Assembly: GCF_001039355.2 (NCBI RefSeq)
Contig: NW_019775664.1
Span: forward strand, 196,651 to 255,710
Direction: 5' to 3'
DNA from: Lingula anatina
Taxonomy: Eukaryota; Brachiopoda; Lingulata; Lingulida; Lingulidae
Length of the DNA stretch: 59,060 bases
This document shows positions 47,822-59,060 of this stretch, piece after piece. The translations under genes were made by a program, and so were the position numbers. Within the stretch, counting starts at the first letter, position 1; every line of letters starts with the position of its first letter. The notes beneath the pieces are model-generated. The model ran no database searches, had not been told where the DNA came from, and saw only the letters and a program-made list of their open reading frames with translations.

Positions 47822-48540
47822 AGGAGCGGATCCCAGATTATTTGAAGGGGGGGGGGGGGGGNNNNNNNNNNNNNNNNNNNNNNNNNNNNNNNNNNNNNNN
47901 NNNNNNNNNNNNNNNNNNNNNNNNNNNNNNNNNNNNNNNNNNNNNNNNNNNNNNNNNNNNNNNNNNNNNNNNNNNNNNNNNNNNNNNNNNNNNNNNNNNN
48001 NNNNNNNNNNNNNNNNNNNNNNNNNNNNNNNNNNNNNNNNNNNNNNNNNNNNNNNNNNNNNNNNNNNNNNNNNNNNNNNNNNNNNNNNNNNNNNNNNNNN
48101 NNNNNNNNNNNNNNNNNNNNNNNNNNNNNNNNNNNNNNNNNNNNNNNNNNNNNNNNNNNNNNNNNNNNNNNNNNNNNNNNNNNNNNNNNNNNNNNNNNNN
48201 NNNNNNNNNNNNNNNNNNNNNNNNNNNNNNNNNNNNNNNNNNNNNNNNNNNNNNNNNNNNNNNNNNNNNNNNNNNNNNNNNNNNNNNNNNNNNNNNNNNN
48301 NNNNNNNNNNNNNNNNGGGGGGTCCGCGGATGCGAAACCGACCGCCCCCCCCCCCCTTGGCGGGCCCCGAAAATTTGTGGTATTTTATAGGGTGAACTGT
48401 GCCATTTGGTACGGTTTAGAACTTTGATTAAGCTAGTCAAAAATTCAAATTTGAAGAGGGGACCTTTGATGTGTTTTTTTTTCAGAAATCGAAGGGAGAG
48501 TCAAGACCCCCAGGACCCCCCTCTAAATCCGTCACCGTGT
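47822..48540. mobile_element. Possible CAGG-TIR element interrupted by a gap
   Basis: CAGGAGCGGATCC at 47821-47833 resembles the terminus of the 168-bp element at 4245. CTCTAAATCCGTCACC near 48520-48536 resembles its other end. The middle is unknown sequence bounded by G-rich runs, so this is tentative. Confidence 0.35.
47862..48316. other. Sequence gap (455 N) with poly-G edges
   Basis: Flanked by 15 G on the left and six on the right, a pattern suggesting that the gap arose from a G-rich stretch that could not be read through. Confidence 0.99.
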
Positions 48541-51500
48541 GTGTGTGTGTGTGTGTGTGTCTATATAATTTTTACTTAAAGTGCTTATACGCATGTACTT
48601 ATCGTGTGCCTTCTTTAAACTGCAGAGGAAATGGTGTGAAAAAATACGAGACAGAAGATAAACATAATTAAATTTCAAGTAGAGATATGGGCAAATTAAT
48701 TTCATGACATGCAGAGTAAGTAAACAGTTTCAGAGTTTTTAATCAATACCTTTATTTATAAAATTTTTGGTCGAAAGGCTTATGAAAATAATTGATTCTT
48801 GGCCTTGAAAATCTTTTTAAGACACTGTCTTTAATCAAATTGATCAGTCAATTATTGAAATAAAATTTATACTGCACTCAAACCAAAGAGTTAAACATTT
48901 ATTTCATTTAACCTTTGTTTTGGATGCTGTTACAGAAAGTGTAATCGATTTACGTACAATTGAATTAATTGCCAACCTGACTATCTGTATTTCATCAATA
49001 CAAGTCAATATTACATACTCAAAGGTTGTATGGCTTCTGCAAGGTCATACGTTTGTTCGACGTGACTAACAAACCTTGTCAAATGTGTGTAATGAATGGC
49101 GGAAACCCGCCTGATAAAAGTCAATCGAATTTAAATTGTTTCACAGAGGTGTTACATAATTAGGAATTATTCCGAAAGACACCATTAACCTTTTGCAATT
49201 AGTGTTTGGCACGAGTGCCGAAAGTATAGTATAGATTACCGCACGTAGGTCATGTTGATGTCATAGTGATTTCCAGTTCAAATTGTGCAATCTCTAAATT
49301 TTATCCTGGTTATTGACGTATTGATAGGTCTTTGGATCAATATATAGGAAAAAGGTATTGATCTGGTTTTTATCCTGGTAGATAAAGGATCCTTAACAAA
49401 AACCTTCATTCAAAGACTAAAGTGAAGCACGTGATATCTAATAAAAGTTCCACTTGTTGGCAACCTATTGAGATTTTAATGAATCGTAATATATAATAAA
49501 AACACAACTAATTGAATCTTATATACAAATTACTTATTACTTTTTCTAGTCTTTGTTTTCATAAAATCAAGATGTAGCAAAATGATGAATTCATCTCTGT
49601 ATAGAGGTGTCAGTTTTTTCTTTAGTCATAAGAAAGCAAGTTAAATGTTTAGTTAGTATTTAGTGTCTTAAGTGTATCATTTTCAAAGGTTTAAGACGGG
49701 GTATTAGTTCGTTTTCGCCAAAAATTAAAATGATGTAGCTTTAAGAGAAACCTTCAACACTGCGTGACGTTGTCCTAGACTAGAAAACGCGAGAGAAGGC
49801 AATTTTCTCACTTTTCAATTATTGTTGGGAAAGGAGTTAAAGTGACTTTTGGGGTAATTTGCTAACCATCTGAGACGCAATCTTGGAATTTTCAGGGGTT
49901 GTGTTGGACATCACTGACGGTTGCTTTGGGTACCGAATAATTTCTGAAGCCGAAAATGACTTACTTGTATTTACCTCCAAAGTGCAACTCTTACGTAATC
50001 CAAACCATTATTTCTTGCATTTGTGCCTGGTAGCAGTTGTTTTGTAAATAATTTTCAAGGTAACACCCCCCACACACACACACACACACACACACAAACA
50101 CCCTAAACATCATTGGGCCTATTTGTGAAAGAAATGTATCAGAAGTTGATTTAGTACAAGGCGAACAAGGTAATGAACTTTGTTTGAACCGAACGAGATT
50201 ATAAAATCGCTCTAGTACATGAAAAAGCGCTTAATATATTGATTTGACTGAACGGATAATATCAACTTGACTTTGCAAGACTTGGGTATCGGAACACCCT
50301 ATTTAGTTCCGTCAACATATGCAACGTGTGCGTTTAAATTACCTTAAGTAATAAAAGGATAACAACTCTTCATTTTGGCAGGTAAAGTGCTGTTGTAAAG
50401 TTAATGTCTTACAGACACGATGCTTCTGTACATAATAAACAGCTAAAGATAAGGTATAATTCATTTAACTCAGCCAACATTTTAAAGACACATAACAAGC
50501 GAGCGGACAGCTCTGTACATTCCTTGCAACGTATACAAATTACTACAAGTTTCTAAAACATTTCAAGTAAAAACTATATGCCAAAGACAACCCAAATCAA
50601 TCACTCGATTAGCCGAATAAAGGCTTTAAAACTGCATCCACATGTACTTCAAATTTGTAGTCGTAAACTTGACAAAAGAAACTATGGAAAGACAACAATA
50701 AAGGATGGACAAACATGAGATTCTCCAAAATCCAGGTACTGGCACATTACAAAAAAGAGTGGAAAAGCTTAGTGTGCGGTGTCTACATTTATTATTATTA
50801 TTATGGAATTCAGTGATAAAGGAAGGAAGGAAATCTTGACAACTTGTCTGTCCCTGTAGTTCGTTATAAAATGAAAATTGAAACGAAAGAAAATACTGAA
50901 ACGAGACCCTGTGGTGTATTTCTTTAGATTTTACTATTTGAAACTATATGGTATCATTTGGTCGTGTTTTGTGACAATAGTTGGACATGTCTACTCACTT
51001 AATATCCATCTTTAAATATTAATAAAGGCAATCAATAAAGGAATGGGTTAGATTAATTTGCTACCGACCGGCCTTTAAGGCCCTAAATTGTTAATTCTCA
51101 TAAAAGCGCTTTGAATTTTTCGATATAATCTAATAACTCTTGTACCTGTATAAGCTGTGTTGATGATTTTTATATACGGGTTCAGAATGACCCGATAAGT
51201 TTATGAAAGAAGTGGACAAATTGATTTATTGATTTTCCTTTGGAACAATGCACTATCGCCTTTTCGCTACTAAAGTTAAATACTTTAACTGCCTATCTAC
51301 GTCCCTGCTTCAGCAATTAAGTTGTGTGGTGTTCTACTTTTTAGCATAATGCTTGACAGAATGATCGATTACTCAACCATCTTTATCGAAAGAGGGTATA
51401 ATTTTTTTAAATTTTTCAGCAATGTGTGCAATGTGATCCTCTAACATAAGGCAATATGAAAACAAGAGGTTTTGCTAGAGTTAAATTATAAGAATGGTTG

Positions 51501-52920
51501 AAAATCCGTTTGAGTTTCATTTGTAATATGTAAATATATAGAGAGGTAAATTTTACTTTTCCTGAAGACCGCCAGCAACAGATTTCCACTTAATGATTTA
51601 CAGGCGCCTTTATGTCAATCAGCAGAATTCTTCTCAAGTCACAATCTTTCACAGACACCAATTCCTCTAGGCCACACTGCTTAAATTTTACGGATGACAT
51701 CCTTGTGCACATTAATTTTCACCTGTTCTCAAAAAAAAAAAAAAAAAAAAATCACCTCCTCGGAACTCAGGAACTGACTGCCGTTGTGACAGGAATGGTA
51801 GTCCTAGGAAATAGATATATAAGCTTTTTACTTTTGGAACGGGGCCCGGTAGTCTACGAAAAGCGTCCATGCATGGTACCAGTGCCTTTGAAATTCAAAA
51901 TTGAGTGGACGCCATAAGTGTCGCAGACAGAAGACCTAAGAAAACAGTACCGCAGACTCGATACTTACACTAGTGTAAGAGCTCTTGTATATACAGTGGA
52001 CGACGGGTAGTTGCAACCGACTTATACCACGGCTAATCACCCCTAAATAATTACTCAAAGGCAATATTTAATCATTATGAATAATGATTGCTAAATCAAA
52101 ATAATGAATTTAATATTACTTAAAAGAAGACAGTAGCCTTGTTTGAAAAATAAATGTGACTTTCATGTCATTAAAATATGTTAGTTGAAATTTTCGGTTT
52201 GCGGAATTACGCAGACACACACACTATTAGTGTTCTCAGATGACACAGATTAATAATATATCAAATTTCTGTAACATTTTAAGTGGAAATATTTCACAAA
52301 TGTTTTTTTTTTTTTTTTTTGCTTTATTCAAGCATGTTTGGGGTGCCAGTAGGAGTAAATATCGTTCAAGTGTGACTGATATTTATGAACCAACTTCTGT
52401 AAATGGTAGCATGGAACGCAGTGAAGCGTATGAAACACAGGCAGCCTGTATGCGAAATACAAATGCATTTATCCTATTATTTGAAGCGCCAGTCGTGATA
52501 TAAGAAGTTAAATTATAGCACAAAAATGATCGAAGGATCAATAATTGACAACCAAGGCCCACTACTTACAATAATAACCCCAACGTTATGAAACAAAACA
52601 TCTCGACATAGTGACATTTGATTTATAGATAAATCAATAATACCTCTTAAACACGTGCGTTACTCTCTCACAAAGTAGGTCCACTCTCATGAATCCATGT
52701 ATCGACCCTAAATTCATTATACGAATCGGTATCTGAAAAGGGTTACCTTTGGCATTTTGTAAGCATCTTGACATATAGAGGGGATTGTGCAAATACAATA
52801 AATAATTTAAGGTTAATAAGATTATCCCCAGATTATTTTATTAATATATCCGTCGACGACATTTAGAGAGTGGCGTGGTCTGCGAAGGAGCAGATAATGG
52901 ACTGAAAGACCAAAGGCAAC
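48541..52920. other. Gene-poor stretch, no supportable gene
   Basis: It contains a (GT)n at about 48538-48560, a (CA)n at about 50072-50096, a short terminal fragment of the TTAA MITE family at about 50352-50395 (AAAAGGATAACAACTCTTC) and long A or T runs at about 51731-51750 and 52302-52320. The open frames at 51612-51917 and 52240-52503 match nothing I recognise. Confidence 0.45.
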
Positions 52921-55367
52921 ATGGAAATGTTCAACATGCTGTTGTTTGTGGTCTGTGTAATCACCACCAATGTCCTTCTAGTGTCTGGCGCAGCAAGTAA
53001 GTCTAATGGCTTTCAATATTCGAAGCAAAATTCAAATTTGAGCTCAAAAATGCAGCCGCTCATCGAAGAGGAAGATGAATTCCTGTTTCACCGGGCGTGC
53101 GGTTACTTGGGGCATTTTTGTTGTTGTTGTTGTTGTTACATATTTGTGAGAGGGGACCAAAATCGTTCTCCAAGCGGTCGCAGCACGGTGTAAAAGGTGT
53201 TTCACACCCAATATAGATATTTAGAGCACACCTTACAAACTATGTTTAATTGTTTTAGGGTCCTACATAAAGAAGTTTTTACCAAAGTTTCACTCCTGGA
53301 ACCATGAATAATAAAAAATAATTCGTCTCACCCCAAAAAGGAACGTCCGTTACTGTCACAAATGCAAAACGTCCAGATGTGGAAACGTTTTACTCACTGA
53401 AACTTCAATCATCACTGTTTTTGTTCTTTATCTCCTACAAGCATAACGTTGAAAAAATATGATAATCTTCTACATAGAGCAGTTAATTTTTTTGAGCGAC
53501 GTAAGTTTGCTTCTCACCAAATATATAAAAGGGGGTTTCACCCAATGACAGTAAAGAGAGCATTAAACTATTTGCCATTCGTGGTCCAAAATTGTATCAG
53601 AAATGTCAAACTATCATGGAATCACCATGGAATCGCCATGTATAATTTACCATGACAGAATCACTACAAAATATATCGTAACGCGATACACATGTATAAA
53701 AAGTAAAAACGAAATTTAAGGATATTTTCACTTTTGCCCAAAACTCCTTAGATACATTCTTTTGGATAATAATTTTAAAATTCTTCAGTATTCAGTGACT
53801 AAACTAAATTATTTAACATTTACACATATGTCATCTTACGGGTGATCTCATAATCACGATTTTGGGGGAAAACCCAAAATCGGTTTCTCAAATTTCTCTT
53901 TTACCTAAGCAACCACAATTACCGTTTCAACGCCCGATTTAATGACACTAGTTAGATCTTTACAGTACTCCAAAACCCTATCGTACAAACGATTTTTCTT
54001 AAAAATCTTAGTTCAGATTTTATCGTTGATAAAGCAAAATAATGCCTTTGTTTAACAAAAATCTGTATTTAGGGGTTCATAACTCCATTACGAAAACATT
54101 TAAACCAAAATTGACTGTTGTCTCCAAATGAGTTCTGGTCATGCGGAAAGTCGTACAGCGCAAAGGCCACTCTCTGACCACCTTTGACTAACTTCCCCGC
54201 CCGTCATATACACTGTTACAAAAAAAAAAAAAGAGAAACGCATTTCATAATGGAGTTTCACTTTTGGTCGTATAAAAATTTTAATTGCATGGCCCGGAAC
54301 ATGCGTTACCGGAGCATACATTACAATTTAGATTCCTTATATAATGTATAGAATGGTAAAAATTTAATGTAGATGTAAAATTGCGACAGCCGTGGATTTT
54401 TGTTCTGTGCACATATATATTTAAAAAAAATTATATAATTTAAAAATTTTAAAAATTGAATACAATTGCGAATTCATTCAATATTTGGAATTTTATATTA
54501 GGTTTGAGAGTTCAACGGCAGTATTAATTTTGGGCTTGAAACAAATAAAAATATATGGTTTTGTTTATTGGCGCTACCGAGTCCCTTCTTTCATGTTTTA
54601 AAAAATATATATTTTACATTTAATATGGAATATTTTTTTCCAAAGCATTTTAATCAGTTACTTTGCTGAATGAAAAATTAAAATAAGGATTAAAATCGTG
54701 TTTTAAAAACTATTAATAATCTCCATGATGTCATTGTGAAATCAGTTCATTAACTTAATTCGTCAGTGAAGACGTACGAAAACCATGAAAATTGATTTTT
54801 TCGATCTCCATATTTTCCAAATTATCATCTGTAAAAGAGTTACACTCCCTACAAAGGACCTTCATGTCAGTGTCTAGTCACAGCAACTATCGCTGTTACG
54901 CCTGACCCCATATGGCTTCTACCAGGGCTCTCAAGCGGCTGGCATTCCTTGGGATAGATTTTTAAAGTTTAATCTGGAATAACATTTTAGGCAATGGTCA
55001 AAACTTGTCTAATTTGGCTCACTTTTGTTGAAGGACATGTAGGCCGTTGATTCGACGAGTAATAACCCTCACACATTGTCTGTGTGGTTCAAATATGGCG
55101 ATTTTGATGACTAAGGTAGCTGCTTATTCCCTTGGTTCTGTGAGTTATCTGCTATTAAATGTGCTTTGTGTGAACCAGCAATCTCACCGTGCATATTATA
55201 CAATGCAGCGGCGCAACTCACGTAGTAGTCAGTTAATTGGTAGCGACACACCTGACTACACACTTCTCTATACACATATCTTATGTGACATCTGACTTTT
55301 TTGAAAAAAGAACGCATTTTTACCTAGGCATACCTTTGAAACTGAAATATTCCATATTTAATGTCAA

Positions 55368-55424
<57 letters not shown>

Positions 55425-58400
55425 ATGCAACTGCTATATTTCCATCAACAAACCAATTTTAGACATCAACAAGTGTTGCAACATACTGTAGTATAGATGT
55501 GAGAAATTTATCAAACTTAATGTATGATGTTTTTATAACATCGTGAAAACTATCAACACAGGCACCAGTTTGGCGGAACTAATATTTTTTTTTTGTTTTG
55601 ATATATCAAAGAGGATTAGTATATATAATTTGGTTTACATAGGTCGACAGTAATCTGGCAAAACGAGTAGGTTTTATTCGTCGAGGATCAAAGTGCCTTG
55701 AGAGTCCTAAACATTTTCTTATGGGTCATTCCACAAAAAGTGAACACTAAGGTCACATCAGTGACGCACACATTTCGTGTAATATTAACATAACTATTTT
55801 TTCCATATTGATGGGCACTATAGTATAAAACAGCGACAAAAACGGGCCAAGGCAAAACTGAACAAATATTACGGAAAATGTGAAAGTCACTGACGTGGCT
55901 CAAATGTTCACTTTCCTGTGTAATGACGAAACTACAATTTTAAGGACAGAAAACTTCTATCATGTCAATACATTTCACGTAATCATCTTTTACGGTGAAG
56001 TTTATAGCTGATTCCCAATGAATCTATCTGTCTACGTACTGGGGTAGATCGATCCAACTCCGCGGGGCTCTCGCTGAATGCAATAAGATTAACACGCCCC
56101 CTCCTGGTGTTGAGAAGAACGAATACGTTGGAAACAAGAGGAGGCGTGTTAATCTGTTAAACTGATTACATTCAGCGAGAGTCCCCACGAAGTTGGATCG
56201 TTCTACATAGACCGATAGGTTCATTGGGAATAAGCCCTTACCCACCACGCTTATTTACATTTTGCCTGAACATTTTTCAACAGCTTTTACTTGCGACTTT
56301 GAGACAGACGCTTGCAATCTGTTAGACGCCACTGATGACGATGGCGATTACTGGGTGCGTTGGAAAGGAGACACGCCAACATCGGGAACTGGACCCAGTG
56401 TGGACCACACGCTTGGGACCGCGCAAGGATACTACTACTATTTTGAAAGCGACAGTGCGGTAAGAGGAGTGTGCACGTGTCCATCTGCAACATTACCCGC
56501 ATTTCACCGATATTTGGTTTGATTTGATTAAATCATGGGACTGCAATAGATATTGTTTAGTCTTGAAGACTGTCAATAATTTTACCTTCATTCAGTTATC
56601 TTTGTGACTAAAATATAATTTGATATAAGTAGATGGATTTTTATGCCAATTGCCCCTACTGCTATTGAATTATCTCTTACAGTTAGACAGTTGGGCGTTT
56701 TGTTAACAAACTGGATTTGAATCTCGACTGTGACATTTCTGGTTTGAACCATGATATCTGTTTTATAGAAACTGCTTCGCCTTATCGCCATTAAAAAATT
56801 GCCTTGTAAATGCTAGTGTCCTTTAAGCAAAATAAAACATTATATTACTTATTTCAGGGTAGCGGCCACGCGTCAGCTTTTGAGACCCCACTGTTGACCG
56901 TTACTCACTCGTGTTCTATGGTCAAGGTACAATTTTGGTACCACACACATACAGTGTATTACGATGATATAACAAATATGGGCGCCTATGTCAACATGGA
57001 TGGGTCAAAAAGGAATATATTATATTTGTGGAAAATATCGAGAGACGAATGGATTATGTTTGAAGCAATTTTCAATGCTACTGCCGATTTCAAGGTAATG
57101 TCCCGGGTTGTACTTTCCATCTGTGAGAGTGAGTTGTGTTAAAATTAATTGTGGGCCAAAGGAAGGGCACAAATAATCTAAATTTTATTGAAAGTGCAAT
57201 TATGAGTAAAATCATTACATACTTACAGAAAAAGAAAAAACAAACTGCCATAGAGACGTGATATTAAGAGAATGTATCTTTCTATTATTATAACTCAAAC
57301 TATCTGTTACAATTTTTAGATTGGGTGGTGGCTAGAGTTTGACAGTTCCAGTTATCCATACGGAGATGGAGCTTTTGATGATATTGTAATTACTCAAGAA
57401 GAATGCCCTGTCGGTGAGTAAACACTTGTCATGGGTAGAAAATTAGAGTAATATCAACTAGAAAAGTATTAAGAGAAAGCAGTCCTCCATCAAGGCAGCT
57501 CATTTCTCATTTTCAATGAATTAAAGTTTATCAATAGATCAGTGGCTAAAACAAATTGATTCCAAGTTATCCCATTAATGGCCTATCCTGAACATTTTAT
57601 CAAATTCCGTCCATAACCATGAACTTAATTTTTGCGTTAGGGTGTTTTAAGTTAAAACTACATAATGTAGCAAACCAATTTGTAGGTGAAAACAGAACGT
57701 TCAACACTACAGCTTCCATATACGTCATATTTGCTCAAAAATACCATGATTTATATATTGGGTTTCCTAGCTTCTCTCAATAATAGATTTTTATTACAAG
57801 GCCGAAGGCCATCAGTTTATGTAAAACTCGAACTTCAAAGTAACCTGACGTAAGCTAACCTATATCAGGGATCTCTCTTATGCCTTATAAAGGCAACAGC
57901 CCTCATGATTTCCAGCCTTGGGTTTGTGACTTGATGGTGCCAACGTGAAAATGGTCATTATACCGGTAGAAGGTTTTGTTAAGTATGGTGGCCTGGAAGT
58001 GCCATACCATGTGTTTAATTTCAGTTATGTAAATATTATAGCTCTTATGTTTAAAACAACACAAATACTAACTGATGTCTTTATCAGAAGTATTGATTTT
58101 ATTTTTATTAATTTTTCTTGTTTTCTATGTTGTATAATAAATTGTTTTTTTTAAATAAAGGTTATATTTTCTTGCCTTCTGGAGGCAAAAATAATATATT
58201 GTTACATTTTATGAATGAATAGTTTATTTGCAAGGTTATAGTCATTTTAAAATGCACTTGTTCTGAAATAAATTATTAATAAAATGTTTTTCAGCTGTCA
58301 CAAGTTTGTCCTGCAATTTTGACAGTGACAGCTGTGGTTTCATTACTGATGTTGACACAAGCAGTGTCAACCACATGTGGAACTTTTTCAAGGGCAGCAC

Positions 58401-58479
58401 CCCTAGTGGTAGCACAGGTCCTTCCAGTGACCACACTTCAGGCAGTGGATACTATTATTATGCAGAAACTTCACATCCA
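52921..58479 (+). CDS. MAM-domain secreted or membrane protein (5' part of gene)
   Basis: Exon 1 (52921-52996) encodes a signal peptide, MEMFNMLLFVVCVITTNVLL, cleaved probably after VSGAA. Exons 56284-56459, 56858-57094 and 57320-57413 form one MAM domain: TCDFETDACNLLDATDDDGD, a GPSVDHTLGTAQGYYYYFES core, ASAFETPLL, MVKVQFWYHT and WWLEFDSSSYPYGDGAFDDI ending EECPVG. Exon 58295-58479 begins a second MAM domain (LSCNFDSDSCGFITD, GPSSDHTSGSGYYYYAETSH). Phases agree at every junction (1, 0, 0, 1, 0). MAM domains are extracellular adhesion modules found in meprins, neuropilins, receptor tyrosine phosphatases and many invertebrate secreted proteins, so the full protein type cannot be named. The gene continues past the right edge. 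The signal exon lies 3.3 kb from the next, in an intron with an (AT)n tract and a foldback element. Confidence 0.88.
52997..55370. other. Intron 1 of the MAM gene, left part, nothing else seen
   Basis: AT-rich; short frames only, none recognised. Confidence 0.4.
55371..55422. repeat. (AT)n microsatellite
   Basis: 26 uninterrupted AT units in the first intron of the MAM gene. Confidence 0.95.
56011..56231. mobile_element. Foldback MITE (221 bp) in MAM intron 1
   Basis: Nearly the whole element is an inverted repeat: ATTCCCAATGAATCTATCTG on the left against ATTCCCAATGAACCTATCGG on the right arm, then GATCCAACT, then CTCTCGCTGAATG and TTAACACGCC. Its right end lies about 50 bp before the acceptor of exon 2. 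Target duplications are not clear. Confidence 0.75.
57414..58294. other. Intron 4 of the MAM gene, nothing else seen
   Basis: AT-rich sequence with no additional feature I can support. Confidence 0.45.
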
Positions 58480-58756
58480 GTGAGTCTTTTAAAAGGTTGA
58501 GAGAACAGTTTCATTAGCTCTGTATGTACCAATTTAAATTATAGTTTTTTTTTTATCAAGAGCTTATAACATATGTGGGTATTACCTCCAATATTTCTGT
58601 GACTGTCAGTCACTATCATCAGGGAGTAAATGACTAGGGTCATTTCACCTGGAATGAGAATCCAGGTCAATTGCCCCTAATCACTGGCCTTGTGTTGTAA
58701 CTGTTACATCCTCCCCCCGGGGCTCCTCTGCATCCCTCTGGAGCACCATGAGGTGA

Positions 58757-59033
58757 AAATTCTACCAACAGACCTATGGAGCAGCAATGGGCTCCCCCTG
58801 TCACCAGTCATAGCTAATATCTTCATGGAAGAATATGAAATGAAAGCACTCCAAACAACACCCAATCCACCCAAGTTCTGGGGCAGATACCGGTATGTAG
58901 ATGACACAGGAGTGGTATCCAAGAGGACGCATGTGCAGGCACTTTTTGAACATATTAATGCACAACACCAAAGCATGCACTTCACAATAGAAGAAGAAGA
59001 TGACATGGCAAAGAAAATGATGCAATGGGCAAT
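58757..59033 (+). mobile_element. Reverse transcriptase fragment, Penelope-like
   Basis: One open frame reads YQQTYGAAMGSPLSPVIANI, then FWGRYRYVDDTGVV with the catalytic YVDD. AMGSPLSP...ANIFME followed by RYVDDT is characteristic of Penelope-like element reverse transcriptases. A stop lies just upstream (about 58754) and the frame runs into the terminal poly-G, so only the central palm region is present. It lies beyond the donor of the last visible MAM exon, therefore intronic to that gene if the gene continues. Confidence 0.72.
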
Positions 59034-59060
59034 GGGGGGGGGGGGGGGGGGGGGGGGGGG
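59034..59060. repeat. Terminal poly-G run
   Basis: At least 27 G at the end of the window, cutting an open reverse transcriptase frame. Similar runs occur at 1387-1403 and beside the gap at 47862. Confidence 0.95.

Noticed and set aside
51612-52503. Two plus-strand frames of about 100 and 87 codons
   Set aside because: Each is broken by or anchored in a homopolymer run, with no family match or splice pattern.
53001-53193. Extension of the MAM signal-peptide frame to 90 codons
   Set aside because: A consensus GTAAGT donor at 52997 ends the exon, and phase 1 agrees exactly with the exon at 56284; the extension is intronic.
1-59060. CRISPR array, prokaryotic operon, rRNA
   Set aside because: No spaced direct-repeat array, no ribosome-binding sites or gene clusters, and introns throughout; the window is eukaryotic.

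Overview
The window is AT-rich metazoan DNA with spliced genes (consensus GT-AG introns, one GC-AG), long introns and many small DNA transposons. A DNMT3 with PWWP and ADD domains, a mitochondrial amidoxime-reducing component, a MOV10-type helicase exon, a MAM-domain secreted protein, and hAT, Tc1, Penelope-like and tyrosine-recombinase element remnants point to a marine invertebrate bilaterian. I cannot name the species or phylum from sequence alone.

Layout. 0-7.2 kb: one minus-strand exon of a MOV10-type RNA helicase at the left edge, then a graveyard of elements (a CAGG-TIR MITE, a Tc1/mariner relic, two related LTR-like segments, a broken tyrosine recombinase, a second CAGG-TIR MITE, a TTAA MITE). 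7.7-17.4 kb: two convergent, tail-to-tail copies of a divergent indoleamine 2,3-dioxygenase (IDO)-like gene with identical exon structure (210 + 195 nt + one long 3' exon) and recognisable promoters. 17.8-18.3 kb: a Tc1-like MITE. 19.3-22.6 kb: a complete seven-exon mARC gene (plus strand), with a perfect NRF-1 palindrome just before the start codon. 24.5-39.9 kb: a complete 18-coding-exon DNMT3 gene (minus strand; 979 aa when spliced), convergent with mARC. 40.6-47.4 kb: a second copy of only the 5' half of DNMT3 (5' UTR exon plus coding exons 1-9), with every exon length and phase preserved. 47.4-52.9 kb: a sequence gap and gene-poor DNA. 52.9-58.5 kb: the 5' part of a MAM-domain secreted or membrane protein (plus strand), followed by a Penelope-like reverse transcriptase fragment and a terminal poly-G run.

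The most informative structure is the DNMT3 5'-half repeat. The two units are a few percent diverged and join at a poly-T run followed by a single N. Each carries one transposon that the other lacks, so each shows the clean empty site of its partner: a 2.4-kb hAT element in unit 1 and a 336-bp TTAA MITE in unit 2. This is either a real partial tandem duplication or two haplotypes placed in series by the assembler. I favour the assembly explanation. The other distinctive system is the inverted IDO-like pair, which keeps the haem-ligand histidine but lacks the substrate-binding arginine. I see no CRISPR array, rRNA or convincing tRNA.
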